DNA of 13,243 bases from UBA6345 sp045577635 (GTDB taxonomy: Bacteria > Bacillota > Clostridia > Christensenellales > UBA1242): assembly GCA_045577635.1 (NCBI GenBank), contig JAZNIS010000062.1, positions 1-13,243 on the forward strand. Reading direction: 5' to 3'. The notes under the pieces are model-generated. The model was not told the DNA's origin and did not search any database. It was given only the letters and a program-made list of their open reading frames with translations. This document shows, piece after piece, positions 1-6,376 of the stretch. The position numbers and the translations under genes are program-made. The stretch's first letter is position 1. Every line of letters starts with the position of its first letter.

Positions 1-345
1 ATTAAAATGAAAAAAAGAAAAGCATATACAAATATTAACAAACTTACAACAGCTCAAAAGAATAAGCTGATTGCAACCAATCCTGATTACGGAAAAATTA
101 TTTGTAAATGTGAATGTGTTAGTTTAGGTGAAATTAAGGAAGCTTTAAATTCTCCTTTAAAACCAAATAGTGTTGATTCTATTAAGCGAAGGGTTAGAGC
201 TGGTATGGGTAGATGTCAAGGTGGTTTTTGTTTAACCAAAGTTATTGAAACTATTTCAAACACATTAGAAGTGCCAGAAAATTTAGTTGTTAAAGAAAAT
301 AAAAATTCTCAATTCTATGTTTCAGAAATTAACCCTAAAAAATAA
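1..345 (+). CDS. C-terminal fragment of a GlpA-like FAD-dependent oxidoreductase (BFD-like [2Fe-2S] domain), 5'-truncated
   Basis: The reading frame is open from base 1, and the first ATG (7-9) has only six bases before it, so the gene probably begins outside the window. Numbered from that ATG, the protein has Cys33-x-Cys35 (plus Cys37) and Cys70-x4-Cys75 in the context GMGRCQGGFC, the pattern of a BFD-like [2Fe-2S]-binding domain. The preceding stretch, ending NPDYGK, resembles the linker that joins the FAD domain to this C-terminal domain in GlpA-like oxidoreductases of about 480 residues. From family knowledge the complete enzyme would be a flavoprotein dehydrogenase subunit passing electrons through the cluster. 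The next gene's ribosome binding site overlaps this stop codon, so the two are co-transcribed. A free-standing small BFD protein is the alternative, but it would need a start and ribosome binding site that cannot be seen. Confidence 0.8.
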   Translation: MKMKKRKAYTNINKLTTAQKNKLIATNPDYGKIICKCECVSLGEIKEALNSPLKPNSVDSIKRRVRAGMGRCQGGFCLTKVIETISNTLEVPENLVVKENKNSQFYVSEINPKK

Positions 346-357
346 AGGATAGGTATT

Positions 358-1590
358 ATGAGTAAACTTTTAAATTATGATGTTGTGGTAATTGGTGGCG
401 GACCAGCTGGTATGGCTGCTGCAATTGAAAGTTACAATAATGGTGCTAAAACATTACTAATTGAACGAAATGAAAAGCTTGGTGGAATTTTAAATCAGTG
501 TATTCATAACGGGTTTGGTTTACACTATTTTAAAGAAGAGTTAACTGGTCCGGAATATGCTTTAAAATTTGTTCAGTTATTAAAGAAAACAAAAGTCACT
601 GTTATGTTAAACACCTTTGTTACTAAAATTGAAGAAGGAAGAGTAACAATTTTAAACACTGATGGCGAAGCTATTGTTAAAACAAAATCAATAGTTTTAG
701 CTATGGGCTGTCGTGAAAAAACAGCTGCCGGCATAACTTTAACGGGTTCAAGGCCTGTTGGTGTTTACACTGCTGGACAAGCACAAAAAATGGTTAATGT
801 TCATGGCAAACTTCCTGGTAAAAAAGTTGTTATTTTGGGTTCGGGTGACATTGGTTTAATTATGGCTAGAAGGTTAACTTTTCAAGGAGCAAAAGTTATG
901 TCTGTGCTAGAAATTATGCCAGAATCTGGTGGTCTTAAACGAAATATTAGTCAATGTTTAAACGATTTTAATATACCTTTAAAATTAAAACACACAGTCA
1001 CTAAAGTTGTTGGTTATCCCAGAATAGAAGGTGTTTATGTTGCTGAAGTTGATGGTTTCACACCTAAACCTGAAACTGAAAAATTTATTCCTTGCGATTG
1101 TTTAATTTTATCGGTTGGTTTAATTCCGGAAGTTGATTTGCTGCCTAATTTACAATTAAATCCTAAAACAGGTGGTGCAATTGTTAATGAATATCGTGAA
1201 ACAAATATTAAAGGTGTGTTTAGTTGTGGTAATGTTTTACATGTTCACGATTTAGTTGATAATGTTACTGAAGAAAGTAAACTTGCAGGTACAAATGCAG
1301 CAAAATTTGCATTAGGAAAATTAAATTATAAAAACCAAATTAACATTGTTTGTGGTAACTTTGTTAGATATGTTTCACCATCAACCGCATTCCTTGGTGG
1401 AAATGATAATTTAGTTATTTATTTTAGATTAAGTGGTAAAATTACAAATTCTTATATTAAAGCTATGTCTGGCGATAAAGAAGTGTTTTCTAAATTTGTT
1501 TTAGCTGCAAATGCTGGTGAAATGCAAAAAATTGAGATTGAAAAATCCAAACTTAATGGCGACATTACTGTTTTGGTTAAGGAGAAGTAA
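358..1590 (+). CDS. GlpB-like NAD(P)/FAD-dependent oxidoreductase
   Basis: A complete 410-residue cytoplasmic flavoprotein of the pyridine nucleotide-disulfide oxidoreductase fold. The FAD-binding dinucleotide motif GGGPAG is at residues 13-18. The family signature NQCIHNGFGLH follows, with Cys48. A GCRE turn contains Cys118. The second Rossmann motif GSGDIG is at 161-166, and GVFSCGNVLHVHD near the C-terminus is the usual closing FAD contact. The start is supported by AAAGGAT at 344-350, seven bases upstream and overlapping the previous stop. The stop TAA (1588-1590) overlaps the next ATG. In Firmicutes this enzyme commonly sits between a GlpA-like subunit with a BFD domain and a DUF1667 protein, often near glycerol genes. 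A role in glycerol-3-phosphate or related dehydrogenation is therefore plausible but not shown; the substrate cannot be read from the sequence. Confidence 0.88.
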   Translation: MSKLLNYDVVVIGGGPAGMAAAIESYNNGAKTLLIERNEKLGGILNQCIHNGFGLHYFKEELTGPEYALKFVQLLKKTKVTVMLNTFVTKIEEGRVTILNTDGEAIVKTKSIVLAMGCREKTAAGITLTGSRPVGVYTAGQAQKMVNVHGKLPGKKVVILGSGDIGLIMARRLTFQGAKVMSVLEIMPESGGLKRNISQCLNDFNIPLKLKHTVTKVVGYPRIEGVYVAEVDGFTPKPETEKFIPCDCLILSVGLIPEVDLLPNLQLNPKTGGAIVNEYRETNIKGVFSCGNVLHVHDLVDNVTEESKLAGTNAAKFALGKLNYKNQINIVCGNFVRYVSPSTAFLGGNDNLVIYFRLSGKITNSYIKAMSGDKEVFSKFVLAANAGEMQKIEIEKSKLNGDITVLVKEK

Positions 1591-1922
1591 TGAAAACAGT
1601 TTGTATTATGTGCCCAATGGGTTGCGAATTAACAATTGAAAAGGTTAAAGGTGAAATTAAAGTTTCAGGTAACACATGTTTAAGGGGCGAAACTTATGGT
1701 AAAGCTGAAGTTACAAACCCAATGAGAATGGTTACCGCTTTAATTAAAACTAGCAGGGGTTGTTTACCTGTAAAAACAACTAATTTAATTCCTAAAAATA
1801 AAATTTCTGCTGTTTTAAAAGAAATTCAAAAAATTGAAGTTAAATCTGCAAAAGCTGGTGATATTGTTTTAAAAAATGTTTGTGGTTTAAATGCAGATAT
1901 AGTTGTAACAGGAAATTATTAA
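1590..1922 (+). CDS. DUF1667 small cysteine-motif protein
   Basis: A 110-residue protein that starts with Cys5-x2-Cys8-x3-Cys12 and has Cys30 in GNTCLRG, the four-cysteine pattern of DUF1667 proteins. It also has the family-like stretch VTNPMRMVTALIKTS. The cysteines probably bind a metal or an iron-sulfur cluster; the function is not established. Its ATG overlaps the previous stop (TAATG at 1588-1592), and AAGGAG at 1579-1584 lies inside the upstream gene, so the two proteins are translationally coupled. The constant association with GlpA/GlpB-like oxidoreductases suggests an accessory electron-transfer or assembly subunit of the same complex. It appears to be the last gene of this cluster, since 57 bases separate it from the next start. 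Confidence 0.85.
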   Translation: MKTVCIMCPMGCELTIEKVKGEIKVSGNTCLRGETYGKAEVTNPMRMVTALIKTSRGCLPVKTTNLIPKNKISAVLKEIQKIEVKSAKAGDIVLKNVCGLNADIVVTGNY

Positions 1923-1979
1923 AAAAATTAAATAATAAAAATTAATTCTCATATACTAATTTATGTTAAGGAAATAAGT

Positions 1980-2696
1980 ATGTGGGAATTTTTTATTGTT
2001 GTTAATTATGAAGATAGTAGATATTTAAGGTATTTAGAGCTGCAACTTGATAAACTAAATTTTAAGGTGATTACAGCAATATCAAGTAATTCAATGTCAG
2101 TTGCTTGTAAATATTCCTTAAAAAACAAGCTATTAAACTTTTTAAAACCATTATTAGCTGAAGTGATTTTGCTTATTTATAAAAACAAATTTTACTCTGA
2201 AAACATAAACATAGTTATTAATTCTGAATTAAAAGAAGCAATAGTTAAGGTTTTAACCGTGTTTAATTTTGAAACTGAAAAAGAATTTGTTTCAAATAAA
2301 TTAGCTGATTTATGTTCGGTAAATATTCCGTCTTTTTATAGTTTTATGCTAAAAGATTTAATGGTTAAGTGGGATAGTGTTGCAAAGTTAATTAACTCAA
2401 AAAATCTTTTTCAAAGTAAAACCATTTTAGATGTGTTAAAGTTATTATTAAGTTTTGAAACAGGAAATAAACCTGTTATTGATGTTTATTTTAATGGAAA
2501 ACAATTTGTTTTAACTGATGAGTTTAATAATGTTATTGAACTAATTTTTTCTGATGATAAAGAAATTAAACTTTTAGTTGAACTCATAAGTTTAAATCCA
2601 AAAAAAATAAATTTGCACTGTGTAACTGTTTTAAGTAACGATGTTTTTAAAATTTTACATTATATTTTTAACAAAAAAGTAAATTTATTAGTTTAA
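1980..2696 (+). CDS. ytxC: YtxC-like protein (putative sporulation-associated)
   Basis: A 238-residue protein with no signal peptide and no clear membrane segment. I assign it to the YtxC-like family from position and pattern. It lies immediately upstream of thrS, as ytxC does in Bacillus and many clostridia. Its middle section (FYSFMLKDLMVKW, followed by an alternating strand containing DVYFNGKQFVLTDEFN) and its C-terminal LISLNPKKINLH follow the family layout of a helical region, a beta segment, then a short beta-helix end. It is somewhat shorter than the 280-300 residues usual for the family. The start is supported by AAGGA at 1968-1972, seven bases upstream. No biochemical role is established for the family. 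The protein is unusually rich in Asn, Lys and Ile, in keeping with the AT-rich genome. A profile search would settle the assignment. Confidence 0.62.
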   Translation: MWEFFIVVNYEDSRYLRYLELQLDKLNFKVITAISSNSMSVACKYSLKNKLLNFLKPLLAEVILLIYKNKFYSENINIVINSELKEAIVKVLTVFNFETEKEFVSNKLADLCSVNIPSFYSFMLKDLMVKWDSVAKLINSKNLFQSKTILDVLKLLLSFETGNKPVIDVYFNGKQFVLTDEFNNVIELIFSDDKEIKLLVELISLNPKKINLHCVTVLSNDVFKILHYIFNKKVNLLV

Positions 2697-2702
2697 AAAG
2701 TA

Positions 2703-2731
2703 TTGACTTAAAAAGGGTTTAAACATATAAT
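2703..2731 (+). promoter_or_regulatory. Promoter of the thrS T-box leader
   Basis: TTGACT (2703-2708) and a perfect TATAAT (2726-2731) are separated by exactly 17 bases, a sigma-A type promoter. Transcription would begin near 2738, just before the T-box leader. The -35 lies seven bases after the upstream stop codon. Confidence 0.85.
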
Positions 2732-2737
2732 TTAATA

Positions 2738-2990
2738 GTACTTAATTGTACGATACTTAGTAATTAATTTCAGGTTGATAAGAAGACAAGTAGAAATTAA
2801 ATCGTTAAGTTACAGAGAAAGTGTCGTTGGCTGAGAGCACTTGCTTAATCTTAATTTTGAAACCACTTTTTTGACTGAACCGTTTTGTTGTTTTAGGATA
2901 AAAACAAGTAAAGTGGCAATTTATATTGCAATTAAGGTGGAACCACGGATAAAGTTTATTCGTCCTTTGATTATTTCAAAGGGCTTTTTT
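2738..2990 (+). promoter_or_regulatory. Threonine T-box riboswitch leader (ACC specifier)
   Basis: A tRNA-sensing leader upstream of thrS. The base of Stem I pairs GGTT (2773-2776) with AACC (2878-2881) and AAGAAG (2780-2785) with CTTTTT (2866-2871). AAATTAA (2794-2800) pairs with TTAATTT (2851-2857) above it. Between these helices is a specifier loop with AGTA on the 5' side (2789-2792) and GAA-ACC-A on the 3' side. The codon ACC at 2862-2864 reads tRNA-Thr, matching the downstream gene. A Stem III-like hairpin lies around 2885-2907. The T-box sequence is at 2934-2948; its TGGA (2938-2941) would pair with an uncharged tRNA acceptor end having discriminator U. The 3' end is a terminator. Uncharged tRNA-Thr would favour the antiterminator and raise thrS expression. 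Confidence 0.93.
2962..2990 (+). terminator. T-box attenuator terminator
   Basis: GTCCTTTGA (2962-2970) pairs with TCAAAGGGC (2976-2984) around a five-base loop and is followed by six T residues (2985-2990). CCTT in the 5' arm can instead pair with AAGG of the T-box (2934-2937) to form the antiterminator. Confidence 0.9.
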
Positions 2991-3029
2991 ATTTTCAATA
3001 AGCCCAAATCATAAAAAGGAGAAAATATT

Positions 3030-4793
3030 ATGGAAGAAAAACAAGAAAAATTACAAATGTATCGCCACAGTATGGCTCATGTTTTGGCTAAGGCATTATC
3101 GCAAGTTTGGCCAGAAGTAAAATTAACAATAGGACCAGCAGTTGATAACGGTTTTTATTATGATGTTGACCTAGATCATGCTATCACCCCTGATGATTTT
3201 GCTAAAATTGAAGACAAAATGAATGAAATTATTAAAAATAATGAGGATTTTGTTAGAAAAGAAGTTAGTAAAGCAGAAGCTTTAGAAATGTTTAAAGGTA
3301 ACCCATATAAACTAGAACTTATTAACGAATTACCAGATAACGAAGTAATTACTGTTTATTACACAGGTGATAACTTTGTTGATTTATGCAGAGGACCTCA
3401 TGTAGAAAACACAAAATTTTTAAGAACTTTCGCTTTTAAAATAGATAAGGTTAATGGTGCTTATTGGAGAGGCAGTGAAAAAAATAAAATGCTTCAAAGA
3501 GTGTATGTTTTAGGTTTTCTAGATAAAAATGACTTAAAACAATATGTAAACATGATGGAAGAAGCATTAAAAAGAGATCACAATAAATTAGGTAGGGAAT
3601 TGGGTATTTTCACAACTGTTGATTATATTGGACAAGGTTTACCTATTTTACTTCCAAAGGGAGCTAGAATTGTTCAGCTTTTACAAAGGTTTGTTGAAGA
3701 TGAAGAACAAAAAAGGGGTTGGTTATTAACCAAAACTCCATTTATGGCTAAAAGCGATTTATATAAAATTTCAGGCCATTGGGATCACTATAAAGATGGT
3801 ATGTTTGTTCTAGGTGATGAAAATAAAGATAAAGAAGTGTTTGCTCTTCGTCCTATGACATGTCCATTCCAATATCAAGCTTATTTAAATGAAGCTCGTT
3901 CTTATAAAGATTTACCACTTCGTTATAACGAAACTTCAACACTTTTCCGTAACGAATCTAGTGGTGAAATGCATGGTTTAATTAGAGTTAGACAATTTAC
4001 TATTTCAGAAGGTCACTTAATGTGTACTCCTGATCAATTAGAATCAGAATTTAAAAACTGTTTAGAACTTGCTAACTATATGCTTAAAACTTTGGGATTG
4101 TTTGAAGATGCATCTTATCGTTTCTCTCAATGGGATCCTAACAATCGCGAAAAATATATTGGTACAAATGAACAATGGGAAGAAGCACAAGGAATTATGG
4201 CTAAAATTTTAGATAATTTACAAATTCCTTATGAAATTGGTATTGGCGAAGCAGCATTCTATGGTCCAAAACTAGATATTCAAATTAAAAATGTTTGGGG
4301 TAAAGAAGATACTTTAATCACAATTCAAATTGACCAATTACTTGCAGAAAAATTTGGTATGGAATATGTTGATTCTGAAGGTAAAAAACAAAATCCATAT
4401 ATCATTCACCGTACAAGTATTGGTTGTTATGAAAGAACCCTTGCATACTTAATTGAAAAATATGCTGGTGCTTTCCCAGCATGGCTTGCTCCAACTCAAG
4501 TTGAAATTTTAAATATTGCAGATGCACAACTTGAATATGCTAATAAGGTTAAAGCAGAACTTGAAAAATATAACATTAGAGTAGAACTTGATGATCGTAA
4601 CGAAAAAATCGGTAAAAAAATCAGGGAAGCTCAACTTCAAAAAATCCCTTATATGCTTGTTATTGGTGATAAGGAAATGGCTGAAGGAAAAGTTGCTGTT
4701 CGTCATAGAAAAGAAGGCGATAAAGGTGTTATGGATCTTCAAGAATTTATTAACTATATTAATGCTGAAATTGCAAGTAAAGAAATTAAATAA
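3030..4793 (+). CDS. thrS: Threonyl-tRNA synthetase (TGS-less form)
   Basis: Class II synthetase that charges tRNA-Thr in the cytoplasm. It has 587 residues, against about 640 for enzymes with an N-terminal TGS domain. Here the protein starts almost directly in the editing domain, with His13-x3-His17, and the second half of the editing site is Cys120-x3-His124 (CRGPH). The catalytic core carries motif 2 (RYNETSTLFRNE from Arg298) and motif 3 around CYERTLAYL. Zinc ligands are Cys278 (RPMTCP), His329 (SEGH) and His460 (IIHR). The anticodon-binding domain fills the last ~100 residues (DDRNEKIGKKIREAQ). The start is well fixed: AGGAG at 3017-3021, eight bases upstream, and no in-frame TGS-like coding precedes it because the T-box leader occupies that stretch. 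Expression is controlled by the T-box. Confidence 0.97.
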   Translation: MEEKQEKLQMYRHSMAHVLAKALSQVWPEVKLTIGPAVDNGFYYDVDLDHAITPDDFAKIEDKMNEIIKNNEDFVRKEVSKAEALEMFKGNPYKLELINELPDNEVITVYYTGDNFVDLCRGPHVENTKFLRTFAFKIDKVNGAYWRGSEKNKMLQRVYVLGFLDKNDLKQYVNMMEEALKRDHNKLGRELGIFTTVDYIGQGLPILLPKGARIVQLLQRFVEDEEQKRGWLLTKTPFMAKSDLYKISGHWDHYKDGMFVLGDENKDKEVFALRPMTCPFQYQAYLNEARSYKDLPLRYNETSTLFRNESSGEMHGLIRVRQFTISEGHLMCTPDQLESEFKNCLELANYMLKTLGLFEDASYRFSQWDPNNREKYIGTNEQWEEAQGIMAKILDNLQIPYEIGIGEAAFYGPKLDIQIKNVWGKEDTLITIQIDQLLAEKFGMEYVDSEGKKQNPYIIHRTSIGCYERTLAYLIEKYAGAFPAWLAPTQVEILNIADAQLEYANKVKAELEKYNIRVELDDRNEKIGKKIREAQLQKIPYMLVIGDKEMAEGKVAVRHRKEGDKGVMDLQEFINYINAEIASKEIK

Positions 4794-4800
4794 TTTAAAT

Positions 4801-4832
4801 AAAAAAGCGGGTGTTAAAGCATCTGCTTTTTA
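4801..4832 (+). terminator. Intrinsic terminator of thrS
   Basis: A 12-bp stem pairs 4802-4813 (AAAAAGCGGGTG) with 4820-4831 (CATCTGCTTTTT) around a six-base loop. T-rich sequence follows. It lies eight bases past the thrS stop. Confidence 0.82.
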
Positions 4833-4833
4833 T

Positions 4834-4862
4834 TTGACTTTTTTCTTTTTATAGCATATAAT
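4834..4862 (+). promoter_or_regulatory. Promoter of a candidate small RNA
   Basis: TTGACT (4834-4839), a 17-base spacer and a perfect TATAAT (4857-4862). The layout is identical to the thrS promoter. The predicted start, near 4869, coincides with the first base of the 10-bp closing stem of the small RNA, which argues that promoter and RNA form one unit. Confidence 0.75.
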
Positions 4863-4868
4863 AATCAT

Positions 4869-4938
4869 ACAAGCATTTACGATATTGAAACACATATCCT
4901 TGTAGGACTTGTCCTAGTTAAAAAATGCTTGTTTTTTT
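4869..4938 (+). ncRNA. Candidate small structured RNA (three-way junction with built-in terminator)
   Basis: A compact element of about 70 nt. The closing helix P1 pairs ACAAGCATTT (4869-4878) with AAATGCTTGT (4923-4932), ten uninterrupted base pairs. Inside are two hairpins: P2, GATAT (4881-4885) with ATATC (4894-4898), loop TGAAACAC; and P3, TAGGA (4903-4907) with TCCTA (4912-4916), closed by a CTTG tetraloop. The joining segments are AC, CTTG and GTTAAAA. A run of T (4932-4938) directly after P1 makes the whole structure an intrinsic terminator. It has its own promoter and lies between thrS and the infC promoter, with no open reading frame of note. I do not recognise it: it lacks the junction signatures of purine riboswitches and the core of hammerhead ribozymes. 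It could be a standalone sRNA, a small riboswitch-like attenuator, or a second terminator insulating infC. Confidence 0.55.
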
Positions 4939-5029
4939 GTTTGTTTTAAGATTTATTTATTGTAATAATATATTGTTTAACAGTTACTTGTTTCTAAATA
5001 ATTTTAATAAAATAAATGATTAAAAATTA
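4939..5029. other. AT-rich spacer with nothing recognisable
   Basis: This stretch lies between the terminator of the candidate small RNA and the infC promoter. It is strongly AT-rich, and I see no gene, repeat or convincing structure in it. With the elements on either side it completes the 414-base gap between thrS and infC. Confidence 0.5.
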
Positions 5030-5058
5030 TTGACAATAGTTTTAACATAATATATAAT
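5030..5058 (+). promoter_or_regulatory. Promoter of the infC-rpmI-rplT operon
   Basis: A perfect TTGACA (5030-5035) and a perfect TATAAT (5053-5058) separated by 17 bases, the strongest promoter in the window. The predicted start, near 5065, is just upstream of the structured infC leader. Confidence 0.88.
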
Positions 5059-5065
5059 TGCAGAG

Positions 5066-5190
5066 TAAAAAGTAGAGGTACAAACTTCTCACCAGCAAAT
5101 GAAAGATTTTCGCTTGGTAATAAAAACTAAATTATTTTTAATTTAATTTTTATGTGAGAAGTGGGTGCTTATGCCCACTTTTTAATTTTT
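5066..5190 (+). promoter_or_regulatory. L20-type ribosomal protein leader (autoregulatory attenuator)
   Basis: A structured leader upstream of infC-rpmI-rplT. A long-range helix pairs ACTTCTCAC (5084-5092) with GTGAGAAGT (5154-5162). It encloses a hairpin formed by ACCA..GC (from 5091) with GC..TGGT (to 5118), capped by GAAA/TTTC, and an AT-rich 13-bp stem (5121-5133 with 5140-5152, one mismatch). Bases 5159-5162 are shared with the following terminator, so the long helix and the terminator compete. From family knowledge, Firmicute infC leaders of this type are bound by ribosomal protein L20, which recognises them as a mimic of its 23S rRNA site and promotes termination. That L20 acts here is inference from position and layout. 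Confidence 0.8.
5159..5190 (+). terminator. Attenuator terminator in the infC leader
   Basis: AAGTGGG (5159-5165) pairs with CCCACTT (5174-5180) around an eight-base loop, followed by T-rich sequence to 5190. The hairpin ends just before the infC Shine-Dalgarno sequence (5194-5199). Confidence 0.85.
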
Positions 5191-5207
5191 ATTAGGAGGA
5201 TACAGCC

Positions 5208-5720
5208 ATTAAAGAGTTATTAATTAATGAGCAAATCAAAGCAACCGAAGTTAGGTTGAACGGTGAAATGGGAGTTACCTACGGAATTGTTTCACTTGAT
5301 GAAGCAAAACGAATTGCTGACGAACAAGGTTTAGATCTTGTATTAATTTCACCTATGGCAACACCACCTGTTTGCAAGGTTATGGATTATGGTAAATATC
5401 GTTTTGATATGATTAAACGAGAAAAAGATGCCAAGAAAAAACAAAAAGTAGCCGAAGTAAAAGGTATGCAATTAAGCATGAATATTGCTGATAATGATTT
5501 AAACTTTAAAGCAAAAAATGTTAAAAAGTTTTTAGCAAATGGTGATAAAGTTAAAGTTGTTTTAAGAATGTTCGGTCGCCAATTACAAAACCCACAAATG
5601 GGTATGCCTATCATGGAAAAATTTGCAAATTTAGTTGCCGATGCTGGTGAAGTTACAACACCTGCTGCAATTAACGGTAGACAAATTATTATGGTAATAT
5701 CACCAAAAAACTCAAAGTAA
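5208..5720 (+). CDS. infC: Translation initiation factor IF-3, ATT start codon
   Basis: IF-3 binds the 30S subunit, blocks premature 50S joining and checks the start codon. I place the start at the rare codon ATT (5208-5210): a full AGGAGG (5194-5199) lies eight bases upstream, and the 16 codons after it encode the expected N-terminus, including INEQIKATEVRL. This gives 170 residues, close to the 173 of Bacillus. Starting at TTG 5256 or ATG 5268 would remove conserved residues and leave no ribosome binding site. The N-domain contains PPVCKVMDYGKYRFD; a lysine-rich linker follows, then the C-domain with MFGRQLQNPQMG. An ATT start is characteristic of infC in many bacteria and lets IF-3 repress its own translation. 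The gene is first in an operon with rpmI and rplT and is also under the upstream leader. Confidence 0.95.
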   Translation: MKELLINEQIKATEVRLNGEMGVTYGIVSLDEAKRIADEQGLDLVLISPMATPPVCKVMDYGKYRFDMIKREKDAKKKQKVAEVKGMQLSMNIADNDLNFKAKNVKKFLANGDKVKVVLRMFGRQLQNPQMGMPIMEKFANLVADAGEVTTPAAINGRQIIMVISPKNSK

Positions 5721-5785
5721 TTAAACTTTGAAATCGCTTATAAAAAGCAAAAAATAAAAATTTACATTTAAGGAGAATTAAAATT

Positions 5786-5980
5786 ATGCCAAAACAAAAA
5801 ACAAGAAGTACAGCTAAAAAACGTTTCTCAGTTAAACCTGGTGGAAAAATTAAAAGATCACAACAAAATCGCAGACACATTTTAACTAAAAAAGCACCTG
5901 CCCGCAAAATGGCTTTAAGACAACCTGCATATGTTTCTAAAGCAGATGAAAAAAATATTAAGGCAATGCTTAACCAATAA
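5786..5980 (+). CDS. rpmI: 50S ribosomal protein L35 (bL35)
   Basis: A 64-residue, very basic protein of the large ribosomal subunit, of the normal length for the family. The N-terminal MPKQKTRSTAKKRF and the following KPGGKIKRSQQNRRHIL are the typical L35 signature. AAGGAG (5770-5775) lies ten bases before the ATG. It sits between infC and rplT in the conserved operon order, 65 bases after infC and 23 bases before rplT. Confidence 0.97.
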   Translation: MPKQKTRSTAKKRFSVKPGGKIKRSQQNRRHILTKKAPARKMALRQPAYVSKADEKNIKAMLNQ

Positions 5981-6003
5981 TCTAGGATAAAGGAGAAAGT
6001 ATA

Positions 6004-6357
6004 ATGAGAATTAAAAGAGCAGTTAATGCAAACAAAAATCGTAAAAAAGTATTAAAAGCAGCTAAAGGTTACAGAGGAGCAAGAGGTAAATTATATCGTG
6101 TTGCTAACCAAGCTGTTATGAAAAGCGGTCAATATGCTTATGTTGGTCGTCGTCTTAAAAAGAGAGATTTCCGTAGCTTATGGATTGCAAGAATCAATGC
6201 TGGTTGCCGCATCAACGACATTTCTTACAGCAAATTTATGCATGGTTTAAAACTTGCTAACATCAACTTAAACCGTAAAGTTTTAGCTGATATCGCATTA
6301 AATGATGCACCTGCATTCAAAGCACTTTGCGATCAAGCAAAAAGCAAATTAGCATAA
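6004..6357 (+). CDS. rplT: 50S ribosomal protein L20 (bL20)
   Basis: A 117-residue protein of normal length that binds 23S rRNA early in 50S assembly. The basic extended N-terminus contains KKVLKAAKGYRGARGKLYR, and the globular part contains YAYVGRRLKKRDFRSLWIARINAGCR, both characteristic of L20. AAAGGAG (5989-5995) lies eight bases before the ATG. It is the last gene of the infC operon; from family knowledge its product is the likely repressor acting on the leader at 5066-5190. Confidence 0.98.
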   Translation: MRIKRAVNANKNRKKVLKAAKGYRGARGKLYRVANQAVMKSGQYAYVGRRLKKRDFRSLWIARINAGCRINDISYSKFMHGLKLANINLNRKVLADIALNDAPAFKALCDQAKSKLA

Positions 6358-6376
6358 CAATTTAAAAATTAAGAAC

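Noticed and set aside
4588..4854. 88-residue open frame overlapping the thrS 3' end
   Set aside because: It lies in another frame of thrS, runs through the thrS terminator and resembles no protein; a shadow frame.
4869..4938. Small RNA as a purine riboswitch, hammerhead ribozyme or tRNA
   Set aside because: The junction lacks purine-riboswitch conserved segments, there is no CTGATGA/GAAA ribozyme core, and no tRNA arms or T-loop are present.
5256..5720. infC starting at TTG 5256
   Set aside because: No ribosome binding site there, and it would remove the conserved N-terminal residues encoded from ATT 5208.
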